A DNA stretch of 23,285 bases from Clostridia bacterium (GTDB lineage: Bacteria > Bacillota > Clostridia > Oscillospirales > Acutalibacteraceae). The stretch covers positions 1-23,285 of the forward strand of contig JAILDS010000318.1 of the NCBI GenBank assembly GCA_024689165.1, read 5' to 3'. Shown piece by piece: positions 6,492-13,924 of this stretch. Both the position numbers and the translations under genes were made by a program. How positions within the stretch are numbered: the stretch's first letter is position 1; each line of letters begins with the position of its first letter. The notes below the pieces were generated by a model. That model had not been told where the DNA came from. It did not search any database and saw nothing but the letters and a program-made list of their open reading frames with translations.

Positions 6492-7834
6492 ATCAGGTCT
6501 TCAAGCTCCCGCGGATGATATTTCGGGGAGCAAAGCAAAACGTTCAGCTCCGCGCTGCCGTCGTCGAAGAAGCTCAAAAACGAACCGGCGAAAAGGCCCG
6601 GGTCGTCCGGCAGAGCGCCCATGATCGAGGTCTGCCTCATGCCGGATCCGGAAAAGGGCAGGGAAGTCCTGAACAGGCAGGCGTGGAGCCCGAAATCCTC
6701 GAACGCGTCCCTGTATTCGGCGAGGTGAGGGCGGGAATCGAACAGCCTTTCGGCGAATGCCGGAAGGAACGGCCTGCCGGAAAACGCGGAACAGATCTCA
6801 AAAACGCTTTTTCTGCTGCCGCGGGTGTAGGCGGACGGACCGTCGACGTAGCCGATCAGAGCCGCTTTTGTGTAAACGGAATGGCTGCCGACGGAGGAAG
6901 GGATCAGCGACAGGAGAAGCCCGGTCATGTTTTCGTCGAAAACAGTGAGGTGCAGGCCGTTCAGACCGCTGCACATAAGCTCGTCGGCGGCGTTTCTTGA
7001 TGAGTTGCGGTCCCGGAAGAAAACGCAGAAATAACGCCGCGTCTCCGGGGTGAAGCGACGTATGCGCAGGTCTGCCTCAAAAAGAGCCGCGTTTTCAAAA
7101 CGCCTTTCGTCTTCGGGGACGCCGTCTGCAAGGAGCCTTCCTACGGAAGGATTGCCGAATAAAGGAAGATTCTCGCCGAGAGTGTAGTTGTGCGATGCGT
7201 CAAGGACTGTCCGGGCGCGGTTGAGGACTCCTTCGAGAGAATACGCCCCTGCGCCGGCGAGGACGGTGACCGAAAGATCCTTCTCGGCGAATGAAACAAG
7301 CTTTTTCATTCCCCTCGAGAGCGCCACGGAAACGTCGGGCTTTTCGGGCAGGATCAGAAAGTCGGGCATGGCGATAGACAGCGCGTGCGAACGGCAGACG
7401 GAAGCGATCTTTTTGATCTGCCCCGGTTCCCTCGGGTAAATCACCGCCTCGGGCGCGCAGGTGAAATCTCTTTTGCGTATGATCTCGACGTCGCGTGATG
7501 TCAGCGCCGGGACGGCTCTTATCCTGTCGGCAGAACTTACGGAAACGCCGTCGGGACCTACTGCGGCGCGCAGCTCGTCCAGAACGCTCTCCGGCAATTT
7601 CGTGACGGGGAGTTCCGGGAGCCTGTCGAGACAATAATCGGCTTTTGAGGACGAAAAGGATTCGTCCGTCAGGTCGAAGCGTTTTTTGAAAAAACCGTAC
7701 AGCCTTGCGCCGGGCGTCTGAGGAACGTCGTCGGAGGACGCGAAAAGAGACCGGACGCTGTCAGCCGGCGCGGGCTTGTCAAACCATTTCGGCAGAAAGG
7801 CTTTTTCACGGTTCGGGTCCGTAAAAGAAAACAT
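6488..7834 (-). CDS. Degenerate FAD-linked oxidase-like protein (alkyl-DHAP synthase/GlcD type)
   Basis: 448 residues. Residues about 128-260 resemble the PCMH FAD-binding fold: EAVIYPREPGQIKKIASVCRSHAL matches the entry strands, VLAGAGAYSLEGVLNRA matches the AG-x-x-LE-x-x-L segment, and FGNPSVGRLLADG matches the STLGGWIAT position. The C-terminal stretch RPHLAEYRDAFEDFGLHACLFRTSLPFS resembles the YLRD-x-L motif of alkyldihydroxyacetonephosphate synthases and relatives. However, the glycine-rich GGGTS loop that contacts the FAD pyrophosphate is missing: SIAMPDFLILPEKPDVS stands in its place. FAD binding and catalysis are therefore doubtful, and substrate cannot be named. It lies 4 bp after dut and overlaps tcdA by 4 bp, so it is firmly inside an operon and its frame is intact, not a pseudogene. 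Confidence 0.7.
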   Translation of the reverse strand: MFSFTDPNREKAFLPKWFDKPAPADSVRSLFASSDDVPQTPGARLYGFFKKRFDLTDESFSSSKADYCLDRLPELPVTKLPESVLDELRAAVGPDGVSVSSADRIRAVPALTSRDVEIIRKRDFTCAPEAVIYPREPGQIKKIASVCRSHALSIAMPDFLILPEKPDVSVALSRGMKKLVSFAEKDLSVTVLAGAGAYSLEGVLNRARTVLDASHNYTLGENLPLFGNPSVGRLLADGVPEDERRFENAALFEADLRIRRFTPETRRYFCVFFRDRNSSRNAADELMCSGLNGLHLTVFDENMTGLLLSLIPSSVGSHSVYTKAALIGYVDGPSAYTRGSRKSVFEICSAFSGRPFLPAFAERLFDSRPHLAEYRDAFEDFGLHACLFRTSLPFSGSGMRQTSIMGALPDDPGLFAGSFLSFFDDGSAELNVLLCSPKYHPRELEDLI

Positions 7835-7838
7835 AAGC

Positions 7839-8270
7839 TTATTTTTGTCCGGTCGAGCCGAAACCGCCCTCGCCGCGCAGCGTATCGCTCAGTTCGGCGA
7901 CTTCTGTGACCTCGCACCTGGCGACGGGCATGATGAGCAGCTGGGCGATCCTTTCGCCCTCGGCGATCTCACCCTCGGAGCCGGAGTGGTTGTGGAGTGC
8001 GACCATGATCTCGCCCCTGTAATCCGAATCGATAACGCCGACCTTGTTAGCCGGGGCGAGTCCTTTTTTTGAGGCGAGTCCGCTTCTCGCGCAGACGAGA
8101 CCGACGTAGCCCTCGGGTATCTCGGCGGCGATGCCGGTGCGGACCAGCCCGGTCCCGCCCGGCGCGATCCGGCAGGCATCGAGCGCTCTGAGGTCCATAC
8201 CTGCCGAGCCGTCGGTGGCGTATTCCGGAAGGACCGCTTTTTCGAAAAGGCGTTTAATATTCAGTCGCAT
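7839..8270 (-). CDS. dut: dUTP diphosphatase (dUTPase)
   Basis: 143 residues, the usual size of the trimeric enzyme. It hydrolyses dUTP to dUMP and diphosphate, keeping uracil out of DNA and feeding dTMP synthesis. All five family motifs are present in order: DGSAGMDLRA (about 20-29), ARSGLASKKG (61-70), NKVGVIDSDYRGEI (75-88, catalytic Asp81), GERIAQLLI, and the C-terminal RGEGGFGSTG that closes over the active site. The start lies within the end of the upstream lipoprotein gene (17-bp overlap), so it is co-translated; the FAD-oxidase-like gene follows after 4 bp. Confidence 0.98.
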   Translation of the reverse strand: MRLNIKRLFEKAVLPEYATDGSAGMDLRALDACRIAPGGTGLVRTGIAAEIPEGYVGLVCARSGLASKKGLAPANKVGVIDSDYRGEIMVALHNHSGSEGEIAEGERIAQLLIMPVARCEVTEVAELSDTLRGEGGFGSTGQK

Positions 8271-8991
8271 CCTCTGCCTCCTCGATTATTTCAAGTCCGT
8301 CGAGCGCGGGAACTATATCCGAAGAGGTCACGGTACCGACGGAAAAGCTCATCAGCTCCCAGCTCAGGGTCTGCTCGCCGTTGGCGTCGACGCTTTCGAG
8401 CCTTACGACGAAACCGTACTGACTGTCGATCCAGACCGTCGCGGTCGCGGTCTCCTCTCCGTTTTCATAGGATTTCTGTATGTATTTTTCGCAGGCCCTG
8501 CCGTCGACGGTCTCCGAACCCATATAAGCGACGTTTTCGAGCGACTTGAAACCCTCGTCGACCTTTGAGATCTTCATGAAACCGGAAGACAGGTTCGACA
8601 GACTCTTGTCCTTCAGAAGCTCGTGAGTCGCCTTGCCGTCGGACGGGTAAACGACGTATTTGTCTATATCGTTCCCGTTGACTATGAAATATGAGCTTAT
8701 GCCCGAGGCTTTGTCGCTGGACATGAAGCGGTCGGCGCAGCGCAGCTCCGATAAGGTCGAGCTTTCGCCGCTGCGGATGTAAACGTAGGTCAGGGAGTAA
8801 TTGCCCTTCCACGATTCATCAACGCCGGTCGGGGCATAAGCGCTTGTCGACTCTACCGGCGCGGCGGTGGTCGAAGCGGCATCCGCGTTGTATTTATACG
8901 GCGCGGTCGTCGTGTCGTAATTGCCCGTCTTCGCGCATGAGCAAAGCGCGAGGATGATCGCGGTCAGCAGGATGACGGCGGTCTTTTTCAT
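8254..8991 (-). CDS. Secreted lipoprotein, LolA-like C-terminal domain possible
   Basis: 245 residues from the ATG at 8991, chosen for its GAGGAGGAA Shine-Dalgarno and because the longer frame runs through the promoter. The N-terminus MKKTAVILLTAIILALCSCAK is a type II signal peptide with lipobox L-C-S-C; Cys19 should be lipidated and anchored outside the cytoplasmic membrane. A Thr/Ala/Tyr-rich linker follows (residues about 22-55). The rest is beta-rich, with segments such as VDGRACEKYIQKSYENG and TATVWIDSQYGFVVRLES that resemble the LolA/lipoprotein-sorting fold of Gram-positive surface lipoproteins. The fold assignment is tentative and no ligand is suggested. It is the first gene of the operon that continues to the ttcA-family gene. 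Confidence 0.85.
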   Translation of the reverse strand: MKKTAVILLTAIILALCSCAKTGNYDTTTAPYKYNADAASTTAAPVESTSAYAPTGVDESWKGNYSLTYVYIRSGESSTLSELRCADRFMSSDKASGISSYFIVNGNDIDKYVVYPSDGKATHELLKDKSLSNLSSGFMKISKVDEGFKSLENVAYMGSETVDGRACEKYIQKSYENGEETATATVWIDSQYGFVVRLESVDANGEQTLSWELMSFSVGTVTSSDIVPALDGLEIIEEAEDATEY

Positions 8992-9030
8992 CGTGACTTC
9001 CTCCTCAGGCACAGGCTGTGATTTCGCGTC

Positions 9031-9059
9031 AGTATAGCGAAAAGGCGGTTTTTTGTCAA
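9031..9059 (-). promoter_or_regulatory. Sigma-A promoter of the lipoprotein-dut operon
   Basis: On the minus strand, -35 TTGACA (9054-9059) and -10 TATACT (9031-9036) have a 17-bp spacer. The expected transcript start is about 9024, 33 nt before the lipoprotein ATG. It probably drives the lipoprotein, dut, FAD-oxidase-like, tcdA and ttcA-family genes. Confidence 0.85.
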
Positions 9060-9064
9060 GGTCA

Positions 9065-9225
9065 GATACTAAGCTGATTCTGGACTGTGTTCGAGATGTG
9101 CCAGGATGGATTCGTCCGTCAAGGAAAACGGGTGAAAGCGGGCTGTCGCCCGGTAAAACCGTTTGACACAGACGGGCGGATTCAGCCGCCGCAGATCGGA
9201 TAGAGTTCAGGATTTGATTAGTATC
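9065..9225. repeat. 161-bp imperfect fold-back sequence (MITE-like or structured RNA)
   Basis: The ends are a perfect 8-bp inverted repeat, GATACTAA (9065-9072) and TTAGTATC (9218-9225). The two halves stay partly complementary all the way in: 9105-9120 with 9171-9186, GTCAA/TTGAC (9118-9122 with 9163-9167), AACGG/CCGTT (9127-9131 with 9159-9163) and the apex CGGGC-TGTC-GCCCG (9139-9152). It fills the gap between the hydrolase stop codon, which it touches, and the lipoprotein promoter. No gene is present. It may be a miniature fold-back element, or a structured transcript end of the hydrolase gene. Confidence 0.6.
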
Positions 9226-10057
9226 AAAGGTTTTTGAGCCAGCGTATGGCAAGGTCTATCCATTCCTGACAATCTCTGCCGTTGCCGTCAAAACAGCCGT
9301 AGACCGCCTCGTTGGCGAGGGACAGGCCGTGGGGCCCGTGCGGGAAAACGTGCAGCTCGGTGTTGATCCCATTGTCCGCGAGAGCCTGCGTCATGATCAG
9401 GGAATTCTGTATCGGCACGGCACCGTCGTCGAAAGTGTGCCATATGAAAGCAGGCGGCGTGCCGGGACCGACCTGTTTTTCGCATGAGACGAGCTCAAGC
9501 AGCTCCGGGTCGTCTTTTCTGTCGCCGAGCAGGTTGTCGATAGAACCTCTGTGCGCGCGTAAGCCCGACGTTATGACCGGGTAGCAGAGGATCATCCCGT
9601 TCGGCTTGTGCTCGTCGGTGAAACCGGTAATATCCCGGACGAGCGCGCTGTCCCACAGAGTGCCGAAGTTCGCCGCGAGATGGCCGCCGGCGGAGAAACC
9701 GAGCACGGCTATCTTATCTGCGTCGACGTGGAGTTCGTCCGAATTCTGCCTCAGATATGCGACGGCGCGGGCAAGCTCCGTGAGCGCTGCGGGAAAAACG
9801 GCCGGCGCGACGGAGTACTCGAGGACCGCGGCGTTGAGGTCATGCGCGATAAAGGCGAGCGCGACAGGCTCCGCCTCACGGCGTGAGCGGAAGGCGTACC
9901 CGCCGCCCGGACATATGACGACAGTCGGGCGTTTCCTGAGAGGGTCGACCTCATTGCTGTTGTCCGGGAAGTACAGCGTCAGGCTCGGGCTGAAGGATCC
10001 CTCCGAAGCCGCAGGGCTCCCGGCGAAGGGCTCTATTGCGATCTCTTTGTAAATCAT
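9224..10057 (-). CDS. Alpha/beta hydrolase, acetyl/feruloyl-esterase (BD-FAE) type
   Basis: 277 residues, no signal peptide, so cytoplasmic. The oxyanion motif CPGGGY is at 49-54, nucleophile Ser122 lies in GFSAGGH, the acid is probably Asp211 in DDGAVP and His243 lies in GPHGLS, so the triad is complete. The pattern (HTFDDGAVPIQNSL then FPHGPHGLSLANE) is typical of small intracellular esterases that deacetylate imported plant-polysaccharide fragments or similar acyl esters; the substrate here is not determined. The ATG at 10057 has an AGAGGTGG Shine-Dalgarno 9 nt upstream. It is monocistronic, with its own promoter divergent from iorAB, and ends in the fold-back sequence at 9065-9225. Confidence 0.9.
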   Translation of the reverse strand: MIYKEIAIEPFAGSPAASEGSFSPSLTLYFPDNSNEVDPLRKRPTVVICPGGGYAFRSRREAEPVALAFIAHDLNAAVLEYSVAPAVFPAALTELARAVAYLRQNSDELHVDADKIAVLGFSAGGHLAANFGTLWDSALVRDITGFTDEHKPNGMILCYPVITSGLRAHRGSIDNLLGDRKDDPELLELVSCEKQVGPGTPPAFIWHTFDDGAVPIQNSLIMTQALADNGINTELHVFPHGPHGLSLANEAVYGCFDGNGRDCQEWIDLAIRWLKNL

Positions 10058-10079
10058 TCTTATTCCACCTCTTTAGTAT

Positions 10080-10108
10080 ATTATAACACGCCCGCGCGGA
10101 TTTGTAAA
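10080..10108 (-). promoter_or_regulatory. Sigma-A promoter of the alpha/beta hydrolase
   Basis: On the minus strand, -35 TTTACA (10103-10108) and -10 TATAAT (10080-10085) have a 17-bp spacer. The gene's ATG is at 10057. It is divergent from the iorA promoter 27 bp away, so one regulator could affect both. Confidence 0.83.
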
Positions 10109-10134
10109 GCAAGGCGGCGGCTATGATTTCAGTC

Positions 10135-10163
10135 TTGTAAAGTGCAAAAACAGGGTGTATAAT
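10135..10163 (+). promoter_or_regulatory. Sigma-A promoter of iorAB
   Basis: -35 TTGTAA (10135-10140) and -10 TATAAT (10158-10163) have a 17-bp spacer. The predicted transcript start is about 10170. This rules out the in-frame ATG at 10162, which lies inside the -10 box, and fixes the iorA start at 10195. Confidence 0.83.
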
Positions 10164-10194
10164 GAACGAATCCGAGACCGAAGGGTGGGATTGT

Positions 10195-11928
10195 ATGAAA
10201 TCACTGATGCTGGGCAACGCCGCTGCCGCGAGAGGCCTTTATGAGGCCGGGTGCGCTGTCGTCTCAAGCTATCCGGGCACTCCGTCGACGGAGATCACGG
10301 AGGAGGCCGCAAAATACGACGAGATATACTGCGAGTGGGCGCCGAACGAAAAGGTCGCGATGGAGACCGCTTTCGGAGCTTCGCTGGCCGGGAAGCGCAG
10401 CTTCTGCGGTATGAAGCACGTCGGGCTCAACGTCGCCGCGGACCCGCTGTTCACATGCTCTTACACCGGAGTGAACGCCGGGATGATCATAGCCGTCGCG
10501 GACGACCCGGGCATGCATTCCTCGCAGAATGAGCAGGATTCACGCCATTACGCCAAAAGCGCGAAGGTCCCGATGCTCGAGCCGTCGGATTCATCCGAGG
10601 CGCTCGCGTTCGTGAAGGCGGGCTATGAGCTGTCCGAGGGATTCGACACGCCGGTCATACTGAAGATGTGCACGCGTATCGCGCATTCCCAGAGCGTTGT
10701 CGAAACATCTGAGCGCGTCATGCCCGAACCGCGTCCCTACGTCAAGGACATCGCGAAATACGTCATGATGCCCGGCAACGCCATCCGCCGCCACCCGCTC
10801 GTCGAGGAGCGCACGGAAAAGCTTGCCGAGTTCGCAGAGACGACGGAGCTCAACCGTATCGAACCCGGCTCTGACTGCTCGAAGGGGATAATCACCTCGT
10901 CGACCTGTTATCAGTACGTCAAAGAGGTCTGCGGCGACAAATACCCGGTGCTCAAGCTCGGCATGGTCTGGCCGCTTCCGTCGAAAAAGATCGTCGATTT
11001 CGCGTCTTCCGTCGAAAAGCTGTACATTATCGAGGAGCTCGACGGCTTTATCGAGGAGTATTGCAGGAACCTCGGACTCGACCCCGTCGGCAAGGAGCTC
11101 TTCGGGTATCTGGGCGAATACTCTCAGAACGTCGTCGCCGAAAAGCTCGGACAGCCCGTCCATACGGGCGTGAAGCTCGACAGCCCAGTTCCAGCGAGGC
11201 CGCCCGTCATGTGCGCGGGATGCCCGCACAGAGGTCTTTTCTACACGCTTTCCAAAAACAAGGTCACCGTGCTCGGCGACATCGGCTGCTATACTCTCGG
11301 CGCCGTTGCGCCGCTCTCCGCCATGGAAATGACGCTCTGCATGGGCGCGTCCGTATCCGCACTCCACGGCTTCAATAAGGCAAACAACGGAGAAAGCGAA
11401 AACAGGACCGTCGCCGTTATCGGCGACAGCACGTTCATGCACTCCGGCATGACGGGGCTTGCGAATATCGCTTACAATCAGTCGAACTCGACCGTCATAA
11501 TTCTTGATAATTCGATCACCGGCATGACCGGTCACCAGCAGAACCCGACGACGGGTTACAACATAAAGGGCGACCCCGCCGGGAAGATCGACCTTGAGTC
11601 TCTTTGCCGCGCCATGGGCTTCCGGCGCATCGCGGTAGTCGACCCTTACGACCTTGGTGAGTGCGACAGGGTCATAAAGGAAGAGCTTGCGGCGGACGAA
11701 CCCTCGGTCATCATTTCACGCCGCCCGTGCGCGCTGCTCAAGTACGTCAGGCACAAGCCGCCGATGCGGGTGGATCCCGATAAATGCCGCAGCTGCAGAA
11801 TGTGCATGAAGATAGGCTGCCCCGCCGTCAGTATGAGGTCCGGCAAGGCGGTCATAGACAAAACGCTGTGCGTCGGCTGCGGCGTGTGCTCGCAGCTTTG
11901 CCGCTTTGACGCCGTCAGGGAGGGCTGA
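10195..11928 (+). CDS. iorA: Indolepyruvate:ferredoxin oxidoreductase, alpha subunit
   Basis: 577 residues. With IorB it oxidatively decarboxylates indolepyruvate and other aryl-pyruvates to aryl-acetyl-CoA, reducing ferredoxin, a step in aromatic amino-acid fermentation by anaerobes. The N-terminal pyruvate-oxidoreductase domain starts GNAAAARGLYEAG and includes SSYPGTPSTEI. The thiamine-diphosphate domain has CAGCPHRG, GDIGCYTLG and the GDS-to-Asn metal motif GDSTFMHSG with ILDNSITGMTGHQ. The C-terminus holds two ferredoxin-type clusters, CRSCRMCMKIGCP and CVGCGVCSQLCRF; the last lacks the usual Pro after the fourth Cys. The start at 10195 has an AGGGTGGGA Shine-Dalgarno. IorB follows 2 bp after the stop. 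Confidence 0.96.
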   Translation: MKSLMLGNAAAARGLYEAGCAVVSSYPGTPSTEITEEAAKYDEIYCEWAPNEKVAMETAFGASLAGKRSFCGMKHVGLNVAADPLFTCSYTGVNAGMIIAVADDPGMHSSQNEQDSRHYAKSAKVPMLEPSDSSEALAFVKAGYELSEGFDTPVILKMCTRIAHSQSVVETSERVMPEPRPYVKDIAKYVMMPGNAIRRHPLVEERTEKLAEFAETTELNRIEPGSDCSKGIITSSTCYQYVKEVCGDKYPVLKLGMVWPLPSKKIVDFASSVEKLYIIEELDGFIEEYCRNLGLDPVGKELFGYLGEYSQNVVAEKLGQPVHTGVKLDSPVPARPPVMCAGCPHRGLFYTLSKNKVTVLGDIGCYTLGAVAPLSAMEMTLCMGASVSALHGFNKANNGESENRTVAVIGDSTFMHSGMTGLANIAYNQSNSTVIILDNSITGMTGHQQNPTTGYNIKGDPAGKIDLESLCRAMGFRRIAVVDPYDLGECDRVIKEELAADEPSVIISRRPCALLKYVRHKPPMRVDPDKCRSCRMCMKIGCPAVSMRSGKAVIDKTLCVGCGVCSQLCRFDAVREG

Positions 11929-11930
11929 AC

Positions 11931-12500
11931 ATGGTCAGAAATATTATGATAGTCGGCGTCGGCGGGCAGGGGAGCCTTCTGGCGAGCAAGCTTCTGGGCA
12001 GGCTCCTGCTTGACGCGGGTTACGACGTCAAGGTCAGCGAGGTCCACGGAATGAGCCAGCGCGGCGGCAGCGTCGTGACCTACGTCCGTTACGGAGACAA
12101 GGTCTATTCTCCCGTCATCGACAAGGGCGAGGCGGATTTCATCGTCTCATTCGAGCAGCTCGAAGCAGTACGCTGGCTTGAATACCTCGCTCCGGGAGGA
12201 GTCATAGTTACAAACGAACAGAAGATCGACCCGATGCCCGTGATCACCGGCGCGGCAGAATACCCTGAGGGCATCCTCGAAGCCGCCCGCGCCAAGGGAG
12301 TGAAAGTCGATTCGATGGACGCTCTTTCGATCGCCGAGAAAGCCGGTTCTTCCAAGGCGGTGAACATCGCCCTTATGGGGAGACTGAGCAAGTATTTCCC
12401 CTTCGACAACGAAACGTGGCTCAGGGCCATAGAGGCGTGCGTACCGCCGAAGTTCCTCGAGCTCAACGTCAGGGCTTTCGAGCTCGGAAGAGCGGAATAA
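11931..12500 (+). CDS. iorB: Indolepyruvate:ferredoxin oxidoreductase, beta subunit
   Basis: 189 residues, normal for IorB. This is the gamma-type domain of 2-oxoacid:ferredoxin oxidoreductases, which completes the CoA-binding and catalytic core together with IorA. VGVGGQGSLLASKLLG near the N-terminus and SEVHGMSQRGGSVVTYVRYG are the family signatures. A GGGAGGG Shine-Dalgarno lies inside the end of iorA, so the subunits are made in step. A strong bidirectional terminator follows 15 bp after the stop. Confidence 0.96.
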   Translation: MVRNIMIVGVGGQGSLLASKLLGRLLLDAGYDVKVSEVHGMSQRGGSVVTYVRYGDKVYSPVIDKGEADFIVSFEQLEAVRWLEYLAPGGVIVTNEQKIDPMPVITGAAEYPEGILEAARAKGVKVDSMDALSIAEKAGSSKAVNIALMGRLSKYFPFDNETWLRAIEACVPPKFLELNVRAFELGRAE

Positions 12501-12514
12501 TACATAAAACGAAA

Positions 12515-12539
12515 CCGCCGCGCGAACCCCGCGCGGCGG
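12515..12539. terminator. Bidirectional terminator between iorB and the pyruvyl-transferase gene
   Basis: A perfect 10-bp G-C stem, CCGCCGCGCG (12515-12524) and CGCGCGGCGG (12530-12539), encloses a 5-nt loop. T-rich tracts follow on both strands (CTGTTTGTTG on plus, TTTCGTTTTA on minus). It serves the two converging operons. Confidence 0.85.
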
Positions 12540-12557
12540 CTGTTTGTTGCGTGTGGG

Positions 12558-13913
12558 TCAGGCGTCCGGCAGTTGTGGCTGTGCGCTCGGGGATAGGTAT
12601 GTCAGAAGGAACCTTTCAAGCTCATCTACGACGCTTTGTGGGTCAAGGCTGCTCTCAGGCAAAGACCTTTTCATGTTCAGGAATAACCTGTCTACGATCT
12701 GTTCTGTGCTCGCTTTCTCCGGGTCGAAGAAACTGTCCTCAAGAGAAGTGTCGCGCGCAAAATGGAGCTGTTTTATGTTCCAGACAAGCTCCGTAAAAGG
12801 AATGCCGTAGCTGTAGCACGGTACAGCTACGTGGAATCGGGAGGCGATGATGCCCTCAAACAGATTGTACGAGTCCAGCAGCTGGTGCAGGCTCTGAGGA
12901 TTCGGCAGCAGATTCTCCTCGGAGGCGGGCAGCTTCATGGCTTTGAGTATCCTTTTTGCGAAGTTGTGGTCCGCCGGCATTCCGTTGGCAAAGAAGGTCC
13001 ATTTGAAACCTCGTTTTTCGATCTGTTCCGTTATCTCTTTCCAGAGGGATATCTGTTTTTCTTCCGTGAAGTCCGGGTGTATCTCCATCATTTTGTCGGG
13101 TTTTATGACCCCGAGCCCGATTGTTTTCGGCTCGCGTATCGTTCCCATCGGGAAAAGCTCACGGCATAAAAAAGTCGGGCAGGCGACCTTGACCGTCCGT
13201 ATTTCGCCGGAGCTGACGAAAGCCGTGCGAAGAAGCTCCAGATCGTCCCGCACGGTGATTGTTTTTACGCAGGGCAGATTGAGGATCTCGGCGAAAAGAC
13301 GGCATTCATCGTTTTCAGGGTCGAAACCGTCGACTCCCGCGGCGCTGATCATTACGGGTATGCCGAGTTTATCGGCTCTGCGTATGTAAGGAGCCATGCA
13401 GTAGCCGAGTCTGAGCGGATGCGAATGCTTTATGATCCCGCCGCCGAAGAAAATGACCGCCGCGGTATCTGCGTTTATGATCTTTGCGCCGTCGGCGGAT
13501 GACGCTTCAAGCTGTATAGGCTTGTCTTTTTTTTCTTTTTCGTTGTATTCGTCGAACCTTCGTCTGAACTCTTTTTCAATGAGTTCATCATCGCTTTGCG
13601 CGCTGCAGTCCGAAGCTGCGTTAACAGATAACAAAGCGTCGGTACCGGTACCGAAAGCGACCCTTGTGCGGGCGCGCTTTAACTCTTGTTCCGCCTCGAG
13701 CCGAAAACGGATCTTTACCTCGGCGTCCCTCTTTTTCTTTTCCGCGAGGTATGAATAATACTTTTTCCCGAGCATGTCGTACGATACGATCTCAACGTCC
13801 GAAATGCCGTGTTTGAGTAAAAGTCTCTCGATTATGAGCCTCGTGCATTCGCATACGAGTCTGTCGCCGAGATTCGAAGTCCCTTGAATACCGAGAAGAA
13901 CGATGTTTTTCAT
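12558..13913 (-). CDS. Polysaccharide pyruvyl transferase family protein
   Basis: 451 residues. The family moves pyruvate from phosphoenolpyruvate onto sugars of cell-surface polymers (CsaB, WcaK relatives). The N-terminus NIVLLGIQGTSNLGDRLVCECTRLII is the family opening (GxxNxGD). FFGGGIIKHSHP and the late SRFHVAVPCYSYGIPF segment (equivalent of the conserved SRxH) are also present. Residues about 55-135 are an unusual highly charged insert (EKKKRDAEVKIRF, then EKEFRRRFDEYNEKEKKDKP). No TM segment is seen. The sugar substrate is unknown; a CsaB-like role in wall-polymer pyruvylation is possible. It starts 11 bp after recD2, with AAGGAAA as Shine-Dalgarno, and is last in the mreB-like/recD2 operon. 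Confidence 0.88.
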   Translation of the reverse strand: MKNIVLLGIQGTSNLGDRLVCECTRLIIERLLLKHGISDVEIVSYDMLGKKYYSYLAEKKKRDAEVKIRFRLEAEQELKRARTRVAFGTGTDALLSVNAASDCSAQSDDELIEKEFRRRFDEYNEKEKKDKPIQLEASSADGAKIINADTAAVIFFGGGIIKHSHPLRLGYCMAPYIRRADKLGIPVMISAAGVDGFDPENDECRLFAEILNLPCVKTITVRDDLELLRTAFVSSGEIRTVKVACPTFLCRELFPMGTIREPKTIGLGVIKPDKMMEIHPDFTEEKQISLWKEITEQIEKRGFKWTFFANGMPADHNFAKRILKAMKLPASEENLLPNPQSLHQLLDSYNLFEGIIASRFHVAVPCYSYGIPFTELVWNIKQLHFARDTSLEDSFFDPEKASTEQIVDRLFLNMKRSLPESSLDPQSVVDELERFLLTYLSPSAQPQLPDA

Positions 13914-13924
13914 ATTCCGTTTCC

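Noticed and set aside
8992..9252. N-terminal extension of the lipoprotein to 9252
   Set aside because: It would pass through a clear promoter and the fold-back sequence and would destroy the signal peptide.
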